This document shows, in pieces, positions 55,593-62,789 of a DNA stretch of 64,000 nucleotides (position 1 is the stretch's first letter; each line of letters begins with the position of its first letter). The translations under genes were made by a program, and so were the position numbers. The DNA is taken from the NCBI RefSeq assembly GCF_024198215.1, contig NZ_JAKCFA010000010.1, positions 124,001-188,000 of the forward strand. The letters run 5' to 3'. The notes below the pieces were generated by a model. That model was given only the letters and a program-made list of their open reading frames with translations, was not told where the DNA came from and made no database searches. Source of the DNA: Myxococcus qinghaiensis. GTDB lineage: Bacteria; Myxococcota; Myxococcia; Myxococcales; Myxococcaceae.

Positions 55593-56219
55593 TTGCCGCA
55601 CCCATTGGCAACCGACGACCTTACACTCGTCAAGCGCGTCCGGAGCGGCGACCAGCGCGCCTTCAAACTCCTCGTCGAGCGTTACCAGCGCAAGGTGTAC
55701 GCGGTCGCGCTCGGCATGCTCAAGGACAAGGAGGAATCGATGGACGTCTCCCAGGAGGCGTTCGTCAAGGTCTACAAGTACCTGGACCACTTCAAGGGCG
55801 ACTCGTCCTTCTACACCTGGCTCTATCGCATCACCGTGAACATCTGCATCGACGTGCTGCGCAAGCGCGGAGGTGGAGGCGAGGCGGTGGAGTTCGATGA
55901 GACCCAGGCCATGGACCTGTCAGAGGCGCGCATCGGCGCGCTGGGCAGCCGCCTGGGCACCAACCCCCAGAAGAGCGCGCTGCGACGCGAGCTGGCGGAG
56001 AAGATCCAGGAAGCGCTCGCCACCGTGCCCGAGAAGCACCGCGCGATTCTGCTCCTCCGGGAGATTGAGGGCATGTCCTACGAGGACCTGGCCCGGACGC
56101 TCGATATCCCCAAGGGCACGGTGATGAGCCGCCTCTTCCATGCCCGGGCGAAGGTCCAGAAAATCCTCAGTGAATACCTGGAGTTGGACGAAGCGAAGAG
56201 CGGAGTGGGCAGCGAATGA
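55593..56219 (+). CDS. ECF sigma factor, RpoE1-like
   Basis: 208 residues. Region 2 includes F-K-L-L-V-E-R-Y-Q-R-K-V-Y-A-V-A-L and D-V-S-Q-E-A-F-V-K-V-Y-K-Y-L; region 4 holds the helix-turn-helix Y-E-D-L-A-R-T-L-D-I-P-K-G-T-V-M-S-R-L-F-H-A-R. A ~30-residue linker joins them. It resembles the Myxococcus RpoE1 type as I remember it. No ATG is available; TTG at 55593 or TTG at 55605 must serve, both with poor ribosome sites, which suggests weak or leaderless translation. The anti-sigma gene follows 73 bases on. Confidence 0.9.
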   Translation: MPHPLATDDLTLVKRVRSGDQRAFKLLVERYQRKVYAVALGMLKDKEESMDVSQEAFVKVYKYLDHFKGDSSFYTWLYRITVNICIDVLRKRGGGGEAVEFDETQAMDLSEARIGALGSRLGTNPQKSALRRELAEKIQEALATVPEKHRAILLLREIEGMSYEDLARTLDIPKGTVMSRLFHARAKVQKILSEYLELDEAKSGVGSE

Positions 56220-56292
56220 AGGGCCCTCGAATATCTGAGGGACCCCCGCGTCACAGCGTTCGCAGCTTCCACCACCGAGCAGGGTGAAGGTT

Positions 56293-56940
56293 ATGGCCGG
56301 AAATCCCGCATGTGAGCGTTTCGTCCCCATGCTCTCCCCGTATGTCGACGGGGAGCTGACCCCCGCGGAGCGGGTGAACGTGGAGCGTCATCTGGGCGCG
56401 TGCCGCGACTGCACGGGGCGCGCGGCGGACCTGCGGGCCGAGTCGGGCCTGCTCAGGGTCGGCCTGGACATGGCGGTGGATGACGTCGACTTCAAGGACT
56501 TCGCGCAGAAGGTCATGGCGCGGGTGACGCCGGAGAAGCCGCCCCTCCTGGAGCGGCTGAAGCTGGCGCTGTCTGAAATGTTCCTCTACCAGCGCACGGC
56601 GATGGTCTCCTCGCTGGCGACGGCGGCGGTGCTCGTGCTGGTGGGGCTGCCGCTGCTCCTCAGCGACAGGGCCCCGGTGGGCTATGGCGCGGAGCGGATG
56701 ACGGTGAAGTCCATCCAACCCTACCGGGACGCCCGCGTGGCGCCGGTGGTGATGGAAACCGATAACGGTGGCACCATCATCTGGCTGGTGGACGAAGAGA
56801 CGCAGGACGGCTCCCCGTCGGAAGAGGACGAGGAGCTGGAAGAGGACATTGGCGGCGGGCTTCGCAACAATGGCAAGGGGCCCAAGCCCCTGGGCAAGCC
56901 GAAGACCGACGTGGAGCGCCCCTCGGGAGGTCCCCTGTGA
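56293..56940 (+). CDS. Zinc-binding transmembrane anti-sigma factor
   Basis: 215 residues from the ATG at 56293 (GTG at 56284 is also in frame). The N-terminal ZAS motif is complete: C7, then H33-L-G-A-C37-R-D-C40, with L-x-x-Y-V-D-G-E-L between. A single membrane helix lies near residues 101-120, and the outer part is an acidic, low-complexity tail. It should hold the sigma factor encoded just upstream at the membrane until a signal arrives. Its stop overlaps the next gene's GTG (GTGA). Confidence 0.88.
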   Translation: MAGNPACERFVPMLSPYVDGELTPAERVNVERHLGACRDCTGRAADLRAESGLLRVGLDMAVDDVDFKDFAQKVMARVTPEKPPLLERLKLALSEMFLYQRTAMVSSLATAAVLVLVGLPLLLSDRAPVGYGAERMTVKSIQPYRDARVAPVVMETDNGGTIIWLVDEETQDGSPSEEDEELEEDIGGGLRNNGKGPKPLGKPKTDVERPSGGPL

Positions 56941-57395
56941 GAAGAAACGTGTCGTCCGGCCGGCTGCTGCTGGCCGTGCTGGGCCTGGGCTTGCTGATGC
57001 CGGTGGTGGGGCAGGCCCAGGAGGAGCAGAAGGTCAGCGTCCAGGTGGAGGTGGTGCTCGCCTCCAAGAAGGGCTCGGAAGTGGAGCCCCCGGAGCTGGC
57101 GAAGATGAAGGAGCAGTTCGAAAAGCAGAACTTCAACTTCACGTCCTTCAAGCGCCTGTCCAACGAGAAGCTGGAAGTGGGCGCGAAGACGGCCACCGAG
57201 GTGAAGCTGCCCAACGGCAGCAACGCGTCGCTGCTCCTGCTGGGCATGAAGGACGGCACCGCCACGGTGCGCGTGGCCATCCCGCGCCAGCCCACGCTGG
57301 ACGTGGAGCTGGGCCGTCAGGGCGCCGTCTACCAGAAGGCGGGCAAGTACGTGGGCGGAGAGCTCATCCTGGTGCTCTCCCCGCCATCGAAGTAG
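56937..57395 (+). CDS. Secreted hypothetical protein of the sigma/anti-sigma operon
   Basis: 152 residues. Signal peptide to V-G-Q-A-Q, then a mixed domain: V-S-V-Q-V-E-V-V-L-A-S-K-K-G and F-N-F-T-S-F-K-R-L, then V-K-L-P-N-G-S-N-A-S-L-L-L-L and a final L-I-L-V-L-S-P. The GTG start overlaps the anti-sigma stop, so it is the third gene of that operon. It could be a periplasmic input to, or target of, the sigma system. The family is not recognised. Confidence 0.7.
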   Translation: MRRNVSSGRLLLAVLGLGLLMPVVGQAQEEQKVSVQVEVVLASKKGSEVEPPELAKMKEQFEKQNFNFTSFKRLSNEKLEVGAKTATEVKLPNGSNASLLLLGMKDGTATVRVAIPRQPTLDVELGRQGAVYQKAGKYVGGELILVLSPPSK

Positions 57396-57414
57396 CCCGC
57401 TGTTGAGAGCGGGC
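57395..57414. terminator. Hairpin terminator at the end of the sigma operon
   Basis: GCCCGCT (57395-57401) pairs with AGCGGGC (57408-57414) around the loop GTTGAG. It begins on the last base of the stop codon and lies before a convergent gene ending at 57432. Confidence 0.5.
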
Positions 57415-57431
57415 CCGCCGGGCCTGACGGC

Positions 57432-58220
57432 TCAGGCGGCCCGGTCCACCTCCAGCGCCACGTCGCTGAAGTCGGCCTCGTCCACCTCGAAGGGCTCCTC
57501 GGCCTCCACTTTCGGGGCGGGCGCCAGCGTGGCGCGTCGCGGCTCCGTCTGGTCGGCGCGCTCGTGCTCCAGGTGGATGCGCAGCCCGTCGAACATGGTG
57601 TCGAAGGCCGCGTAGATGCGGTTCACCATGGCCAGGGCGTCGTCGCGCACCGCCGGCTCCAGCACCATCGCCTCCAGCTCTTCCGCCAGCTGCTGCTCGA
57701 ACATGGCGTGCTGCTGCTCGGCCTGCATGTGGTGGTCGGAGAAGTACTTCAGCTTGTCGTCCGCGCCCTGCGCCGCGCTGATGACCGCGGTGCGACTGAA
57801 GAACACGTGGCTGGTGGACTCCAGCGCCCACAGCAGGACGATGCGCAGCCGGTCATCCACCGAGCGGTACACCTCGCTGATGATGGAGTAGGCCGCGTCG
57901 CGCGTCTTCGCGTGGGCCTTGCCGTAGAGCGTGCCGATGCTCAGCGAGCCCCCGGTGAGCTGGGCGATGTCCTCCTCGAACCACTGGTCATGCCCGCCTT
58001 CCTCCGCATGGTGGTGCGTGGCGAGCTCCTTCAGGTGAGCGTCCTGGATGAAGTGCGCGTTGAGGCGCAGCACGTCCTGGAACGTCATCACCCAGAAGGT
58101 GAGGCGAGGCGCGAACGCCATCACCTGTTCTATGGGGCGGTCCTGCTTCAGGTCCGCGAAGAAAGGGTGCGAGGCGAACCGCTCCTCGCACACCGCGATG
58201 TGTTGGAGCACGGCCTTCAT
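57432..58220 (-). CDS. Haem-oxygenase-fold di-iron protein candidate (HDO-like)
   Basis: 262 residues from the ATG at 58220, after GGGAGGG. All helical. Clusters of likely metal ligands recur at helix-like spacing: H-H-H-A-E-E-G-G-H (residues 69-77), E134 with H138 in L-E-S-T-S-H, and H-H-M-Q-A-E-Q-Q-H (163-171). This E/H set on a haem-oxygenase-like bundle suggests a non-haem di-iron oxygenase of the HDO group or a related iron-containing redox enzyme. The last ~45 residues are acidic and probably disordered. Convergent with the sigma operon. Confidence 0.65.
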   Translation of the reverse strand: MKAVLQHIAVCEERFASHPFFADLKQDRPIEQVMAFAPRLTFWVMTFQDVLRLNAHFIQDAHLKELATHHHAEEGGHDQWFEEDIAQLTGGSLSIGTLYGKAHAKTRDAAYSIISEVYRSVDDRLRIVLLWALESTSHVFFSRTAVISAAQGADDKLKYFSDHHMQAEQQHAMFEQQLAEELEAMVLEPAVRDDALAMVNRIYAAFDTMFDGLRIHLEHERADQTEPRRATLAPAPKVEAEEPFEVDEADFSDVALEVDRAA

Positions 58221-58331
58221 GGATGTCCCTCCCGGATGCATGTCTCCGCTCGGCCCTGGCGGAGTGTCTTTAGACGACACGCCCAGGTCCGAGTGGGGGA
58301 GCCACGCGGCCCTGGAGGCCAGCGATGTGCG

Positions 58332-58907
58332 CTACCAACTGATGTTGTACGTGCAGGCCCCATCTCCCCGACGGCGACAGCTCTTGGGGTCATGTTCAAT
58401 ACGCACCCAAAGCGAATCCTTGGGACGGAACCTGTCCGTGATTGCCTCTAACAGGCCGTAGTCCAGGTCACACGGATAGGGATTGTCGCAGCGCATCCTC
58501 GCGTTGCGCTTGTCCACCGGCTCGTAGTGGTAACCCCCGATGTTGCCCTTGCCCCGGTGGTTCATCTTGTACGCCAGGTCCACCGCGCGCAGCCCTTTTT
58601 CAAGGGTGTCGATATCCGGAGGGAAGTGCGCGCTGTCTGGAATCTTCCGGCCAATCGTTCGCACCGTGCTGGGGCCAATCTTCTCGAACACCAGGCTGAA
58701 GGATTTCAACAGCGATGGCATCGGGTACCACGTCTTCGCTTCCAGGGGAGTGATGCCGTTCTCCGCGAGGATTCGCAGCGCGCGGGCCTGGGCCAGCTCC
58801 ATCCCGTTGACGATGGCGAGGATGGACTGTCCGACGATTTCCACGCCCTGGAAGGCTGCGAAGGTGGGCGGGGTGGGATGGACTGAGGGAGGGGTCTTCA
58901 ATTCCAT
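58332..58907 (-). CDS. DUF2378-like (TIGR02265-type) myxobacterial protein
   Basis: 191 residues from the ATG at 58907. It resembles the myxobacterial DUF2378 group: helical first half (A-L-R-I-L-A-E-N-G-I-T-P-L-E, F-E-K-I-G-P-S-T-V-R-T-I-G-R-K) and a C-terminal half ending C-R-R-R-G-D-G-A-C-T-Y-N-I-S-W, as in the heme-NO-binding/V4R-like fold. The C-x4-G-D-x-x-C ending could bind a metal. Its codon use is less GC-biased than its neighbours and the upstream region is AT-rich, a possible sign of transfer or special regulation. Function unknown. Confidence 0.65.
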   Translation of the reverse strand: MELKTPPSVHPTPPTFAAFQGVEIVGQSILAIVNGMELAQARALRILAENGITPLEAKTWYPMPSLLKSFSLVFEKIGPSTVRTIGRKIPDSAHFPPDIDTLEKGLRAVDLAYKMNHRGKGNIGGYHYEPVDKRNARMRCDNPYPCDLDYGLLEAITDRFRPKDSLWVRIEHDPKSCRRRGDGACTYNISW

Positions 58908-59320
58908 ACGTGGATGACCTCGCGAAGCGGTGCCACGCATTGAAGCCGTTTTCTCAAGTCTTTTCAAATTGACTGATATGTTTAAACTTTTCCGCTGGCG
59001 TGAATACGTTTCACATTGGGGGTAAGGCTGACCCATGTCTTGATGTCTCGTGTGAGGTTTCAAACACTCGCGTGGGAGGATTGGGGCGCGGGTGCGCGGA
59101 TGCGGGTGGGCCTGACATGTCGTGCGGAGATCGCAGTCCGGACTGAAAAATTGGCAGTCCTGCACAAAGCGCGGGGCCGGTGCGGGCGGCCAAATCCAGT
59201 GAAGTCGCGGGGTTGAGCTTCGGCACGTGGGTTGCTCTTGGGCTGGGGGCAGGCGGGCGGCGGCGGCGGTGGCGGGTCGGTGTGGTGGCGCGGTGCATCC
59301 CTCATCCTTGGAGAAGAACC
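58908..59320. other. 413-base divergent intergenic region
   Basis: The left third (58945-59020) is unusually AT-rich, with GTTTAAAC-like and TTGAAAAGAC-type runs. On the minus strand a TTGAAA and TTCAAT pair 17 bases apart could be a promoter for the DUF2378-like gene. An inverted repeat GTGAA-5-TTCAC lies at 59000-59014. The remainder (59040-59310) is GC-rich with no frame I trust and probably carries the promoter of the 80-residue gene at 59321. Confidence 0.4.
59000..59014. promoter_or_regulatory. Inverted repeat GTGAA-TACGT-TTCAC
   Basis: A perfect five-base inverted repeat with a five-base spacer in the AT-rich divergent region, about 95 bases upstream of the DUF2378-like start. The regulator is unknown; the CRP/FNR consensus differs in spacing. 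Confidence 0.35.
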
Positions 59321-59563
59321 ATGGCGAAGACTCAGCGGAGTGGTGGGCAGGTCATCCGTCGTAAGGCTCGGCAGGTGAAGGCGACGACGGCTCGGGCGGT
59401 GTCGGGCGCTGGGAAGCACGCACGCCAGGTGCAGGTGACGCTGGGCGACCTCATCGCGGCGGCGTTCGACACCGTGGGCGGCGAGGTGAAGAAGGTGAAG
59501 CAGGTGATGTCCTCCACGGACATGACGCTCGCCACCGGCAAGCACATCGTCTTCGTGGGCTGA
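59321..59563 (+). CDS. Small basic hypothetical protein
   Basis: 80 residues. The first 40 are basic and helical (R-R-K-A-R-Q-V-K-A-T-T-A-R-A), the rest mixed with L-G-D-L-I-A-A-A-F-D-T-V-G-G-E-V-K-K-V. It could be a DNA- or membrane-associating protein. The ATG is set by GGAGAAGAACC. It precedes the phospholipase-D-type gene by 68 bases in the same direction. Not recognised. Confidence 0.6.
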   Translation: MAKTQRSGGQVIRRKARQVKATTARAVSGAGKHARQVQVTLGDLIAAAFDTVGGEVKKVKQVMSSTDMTLATGKHIVFVG

Positions 59564-59631
59564 GGAAGAGCGCGCGAGGGCGCCACGGTCATGTGGCGCT
59601 CAGGGTGGGGGCGGCGAGGGGAGCGGACTGC

Positions 59632-61239
59632 GTGAAGCGCATCATCATTCCCGGACGCAACTGCTGGACGGTGGAGGACTCGAGCGACGGTGGCGTGCTG
59701 GTGGACGGGCGCGACTACTATCGGGAGCTGTACCGGGCGGCGAAGAAGGCCCGTCGCTACATCGCGATGACGGGTTGGCAGTTCGACAGCGACGTGTCCT
59801 TGCTGCGGGGCGAGGACCTGGAAGAAGCGCGCGGCGGCGAAGTGCGCCTGCTGCCCATGCTGGATGCGCTGTGCCGGGCCAACCCGGAGCTGCATGTCTA
59901 CATCCTGGCGTGGGACTTCAGCATGCTGCTCGCCATGGAGCGCGAGTGGATGCAACACCTGCTGTTCAACTGGACGACGAACGAGCGCGTGAAGTTCCGC
60001 TTCGACGCCTCCAGTCCCCTGTACGGGGCGCATCACCAGAAGCTCGTCGTGGTGGACGGCGTGCAGGCCTTCACGGGCGGCATGGATGTCTGTGATTGTC
60101 GGTGGGATGACCGCGAGCACCGGCTGGGTTCGACGCTGAGGTGCGACAGCGGGAGAGACCCTCACGGCCCCTATCACGACGTGCAGGCGGTGCTGACCGG
60201 GCCGGTGGTGGAGAGACTGACGGAGCTGTTCGAGGCGCGCTGGGCGCACGCGGGCGGCGGTGAGCTGCACCTGCCGCGGGTGGCGCGCGACGACGTGACG
60301 TTCTCGTCCAGCGTGCCGGCGCCGCCGGGGCCCGTGGCCATCAGCCGCACGTTCGGCAAGACGCTCGTGCCGCCGCAGGAAGCGGTGCAGGAGGTTCGCG
60401 CGCTGTTCCTGGACGCCATCGAGGCGGCGGACCGGTTCATCTACATCGAGAACCAATACTTTTCGTCGCGGGCCATCTTCCAGGCGCTGGTGAAGCGCTT
60501 CCGCGCGACGGGACGTCCACCCATCCAGGTGGTGCTGGTGCTGCCACGGCAGCCGGAGGCCCTGCGCGAGCAGCTGGCCATGGGCATCGCCCAGGTGCGG
60601 CTCCTGCGCACGCTGGAGATGGTGGCGAAGGAGACGGGCAACACCTTCCGGGTGTACTGCTCGGCGGGGCGCAATCCGGAGACGGGCGCGGACGTCTACA
60701 CGTACATCCACTCGAAGGTGATGGTGGTGGACGACCGCTTCCTCACGCTGGGCTCGGCCAACACCACCAACCGCAGCCTCGGCCTGGACTCGGAGCTGAA
60801 CCTGAGCTGGGAGTCGGAGGAGGAGGGTGACGCGGTGTCGCGCGCCATCCGCCGCGTCCGGCTGTCGCTGGTGGCCGAGCACGCGGGGCTGTCGGGCGTG
60901 GAGGAGCTGCTGCCGCTGGCTCGCGCGGAGCCGTCGTGGGTGGACTGGCTGGACGCGGTGGCGAGCGCGGGCCTGCACCGGCTCCGCCCGCACCCGCTGG
61001 AGACGGTGTTCGACCAGAGCCCGCTGCTCAAGTCGCTGGAGCCGGAGGAGCTCGTCATCGACCCGGAGGACTCCGTGCTGGACGAGTCCCTCTTCGAGGC
61101 GCTGCGCGGCGCGGAGGACGGGCTGTTCGCGTCCGGCATCCGGCTCTTGTCGCGCTGGCTGGTGGGCGCGGCGGAGGAGCGTCCCCACCGGGCCATCCTC
61201 CCCGCGGCCCCGGATGACGAGGGCGGTCGCTGCGGCTGA
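59632..61239 (+). CDS. Phospholipase D / cardiolipin-synthase-type enzyme
   Basis: 535 residues from the GTG at 59632 (GGGGAGCGGA upstream). Two HKD motifs: H135-x-K137-x4-D142 in H-H-Q-K-L-V-V-V-D and H360-x-K362-x4-D367 in I-H-S-K-V-M-V-V-D, each followed by G-(G/S)-A/M-N-type turns. Two HKD motifs in one chain form a single phosphatidyl-transfer or hydrolysis site. The length and C-terminal ~100-residue extension fit bacterial PLDs resembling eukaryotic PLD more than short Cls enzymes. No signal peptide or helix is seen, so it is soluble or peripheral. The substrate lipid is unknown. Confidence 0.88.
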   Translation: MKRIIIPGRNCWTVEDSSDGGVLVDGRDYYRELYRAAKKARRYIAMTGWQFDSDVSLLRGEDLEEARGGEVRLLPMLDALCRANPELHVYILAWDFSMLLAMEREWMQHLLFNWTTNERVKFRFDASSPLYGAHHQKLVVVDGVQAFTGGMDVCDCRWDDREHRLGSTLRCDSGRDPHGPYHDVQAVLTGPVVERLTELFEARWAHAGGGELHLPRVARDDVTFSSSVPAPPGPVAISRTFGKTLVPPQEAVQEVRALFLDAIEAADRFIYIENQYFSSRAIFQALVKRFRATGRPPIQVVLVLPRQPEALREQLAMGIAQVRLLRTLEMVAKETGNTFRVYCSAGRNPETGADVYTYIHSKVMVVDDRFLTLGSANTTNRSLGLDSELNLSWESEEEGDAVSRAIRRVRLSLVAEHAGLSGVEELLPLARAEPSWVDWLDAVASAGLHRLRPHPLETVFDQSPLLKSLEPEELVIDPEDSVLDESLFEALRGAEDGLFASGIRLLSRWLVGAAEERPHRAILPAAPDDEGGRCG

Positions 61240-61282
61240 GGGCCGCCCCTCGCGAGCGGGCTTGCTTGGAGGGCGGAGGAGC

Positions 61283-61327
61283 GTGACAGGGGTGTCACCC
61301 GTGAGGCGGGTGTGCCGAGGCTCGGCA
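61283..61327. promoter_or_regulatory. Inverted repeat and adjacent hairpin after the PLD gene
   Basis: GTGACA (61283-61288) and TGTCAC (61293-61298) form a perfect repeat with spacer GGGG. A second hairpin, TGCCGA/TCGGCA with loop GGC, lies at 61313-61327. TGTCACCC followed soon by CGTGAGG occurs twice (61293 on and 61329 on). These may be a terminator for the PLD gene or an operator for the barrel gene at 61394. Confidence 0.35.
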
Positions 61328-61393
61328 GTGTCACCCACACCGTGAGGCCCAGTTGCTTCGCGGGAGCACGGGGCCGGGTAGACTCAGGGGACG

Positions 61394-62785
61394 ATGACTG
61401 GCGCCCCCCTTCTCGTCCTCTTCGCCCTCGTATCCAACCAGAGCTCCACCATCTCCGAGGAGGGGCCTGAGCCCTCTGGACAGGACACGCCGGTGTCCGC
61501 GGCGCGCCTGGATGAACCCGCGCCTCCAGGCAGTCGCGTGGGCGGCGAGGGCTTCGGCTTCAGCGGCCAGCTGGAGGCCGGTGGCCTGAGCCTCCCCTCC
61601 GGAACGCCGGACGGCGGGCAGGACCTGTTCATCCGGGTGTACCCCTCGCTGGGGCTGACGAAGGGGGACTCCTTCGTGCTGCGGCTGGGCGCCAACCTCC
61701 GGATGCGCATGGTGGACGAGGAACCCAAGCAGGCGGACGGCGACTACGGCGCGCGCCTGCGCCGCGAGGACTGGGACGAGCTGAGCGATATCGGCCAGGT
61801 GGTGCGCATGCTGCGCATCGGCCGGGAGGGACAGTCTTCGCTCTTCCTGCGCGTGGAGCCCTTCGTCGACGAGTCGCTGGGCCGGGGCTACCTGATGGGC
61901 CGCTACAGCAACGCGCTGTCGCCGGACTACCACCCGGCGGGCGGCTCGCTGACGATGGTGAAGGGCCCGGTGCGCGCGGAGCTTCTGGCCAGCGACGTGC
62001 TGGGCGCGCGCATCTTCGCCGGTGAGCTGATGTTGGATTTGGGCCGCGCGGCCAGTGACGACGCGGGCAAGTTCGACCGCTACCTCTTGCGCCTGTCCGC
62101 CGCTCACGACGCGGCGAAGGCGGGCGGCGAGACGCCGAACATGACGCTGACCTCGGTGGGCGGCGACGTCGCCCTCTACAAGGGTGAGCGCCTGCGGGCA
62201 TGGGCGCTGCTCGCCGGTGGCGCGCGCTTCGCGGAGTCGCACTCGCCGGCCGTCGGTGGCCTGTTGGGCGTGGCGATGGAGGGGCAGCTGGAGAGCGGCA
62301 CGCAGCTGAGCTTCACGCTGCAGGGCCGCAAGCAGGGCGGGCGCTTCCGCTTCGGCATGTTCGGTCCGGACTACGAACTGGGGCGCTTCTCCGGCACGGG
62401 CCTGACGGAGCAGCCCATCGCCGACGAGGAGCTCCCGGACGGCTTCGCCGGCTACCTGGAGGCGTCCATCGCCAAGGGCAGCGCCGACACGACGCTGCTG
62501 CTGGGCAGCGTGGCCGCGCAGTACCACGGCTTTGGCCGCACGGACCTGGATGTGTCGGCGGGCTTCGAGCTGCCCGGAGGCCGCACCCGGGCCCTGGCGC
62601 GCGCGGTGCTGACGGCGCTGGGCGACAGGCCTCGCTACTCGCTGGGCGTGGAGGTCCGCCAGCGACTGGTGAACCACCTGTACGCGTGGGGCTCCGGCGG
62701 CACGGTGCACTTCCCGCAGGCGGATGGGCAGCTGGTGCGCGGCGTGACGGCGGGCATGGGCGTGGGCGTGGACTTCCAGCGCTGA
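61394..62785 (+). CDS. Outer-membrane beta-barrel hypothetical protein
   Basis: 463 residues. A short signal peptide (L-L-V-L-F-A-L-V-S) and a ~35-residue Pro/Glu linker precede long alternating strands (F-V-L-R-L-G-A-N-L-R-M-R-M; S-S-L-F-L-R-V-E-P-F-V-D; F-T-L-Q-G-R-K-Q-G-G-R-F-R-F-G) closed by G-V-G-V-D-F-Q-R. The pattern is that of a 16-18 strand barrel. Family not recognised. It nearly touches the convergent kinase gene (four bases between). Confidence 0.72.
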   Translation: MTGAPLLVLFALVSNQSSTISEEGPEPSGQDTPVSAARLDEPAPPGSRVGGEGFGFSGQLEAGGLSLPSGTPDGGQDLFIRVYPSLGLTKGDSFVLRLGANLRMRMVDEEPKQADGDYGARLRREDWDELSDIGQVVRMLRIGREGQSSLFLRVEPFVDESLGRGYLMGRYSNALSPDYHPAGGSLTMVKGPVRAELLASDVLGARIFAGELMLDLGRAASDDAGKFDRYLLRLSAAHDAAKAGGETPNMTLTSVGGDVALYKGERLRAWALLAGGARFAESHSPAVGGLLGVAMEGQLESGTQLSFTLQGRKQGGRFRFGMFGPDYELGRFSGTGLTEQPIADEELPDGFAGYLEASIAKGSADTTLLLGSVAAQYHGFGRTDLDVSAGFELPGGRTRALARAVLTALGDRPRYSLGVEVRQRLVNHLYAWGSGGTVHFPQADGQLVRGVTAGMGVGVDFQR

Positions 62786-62789
62786 GCCT

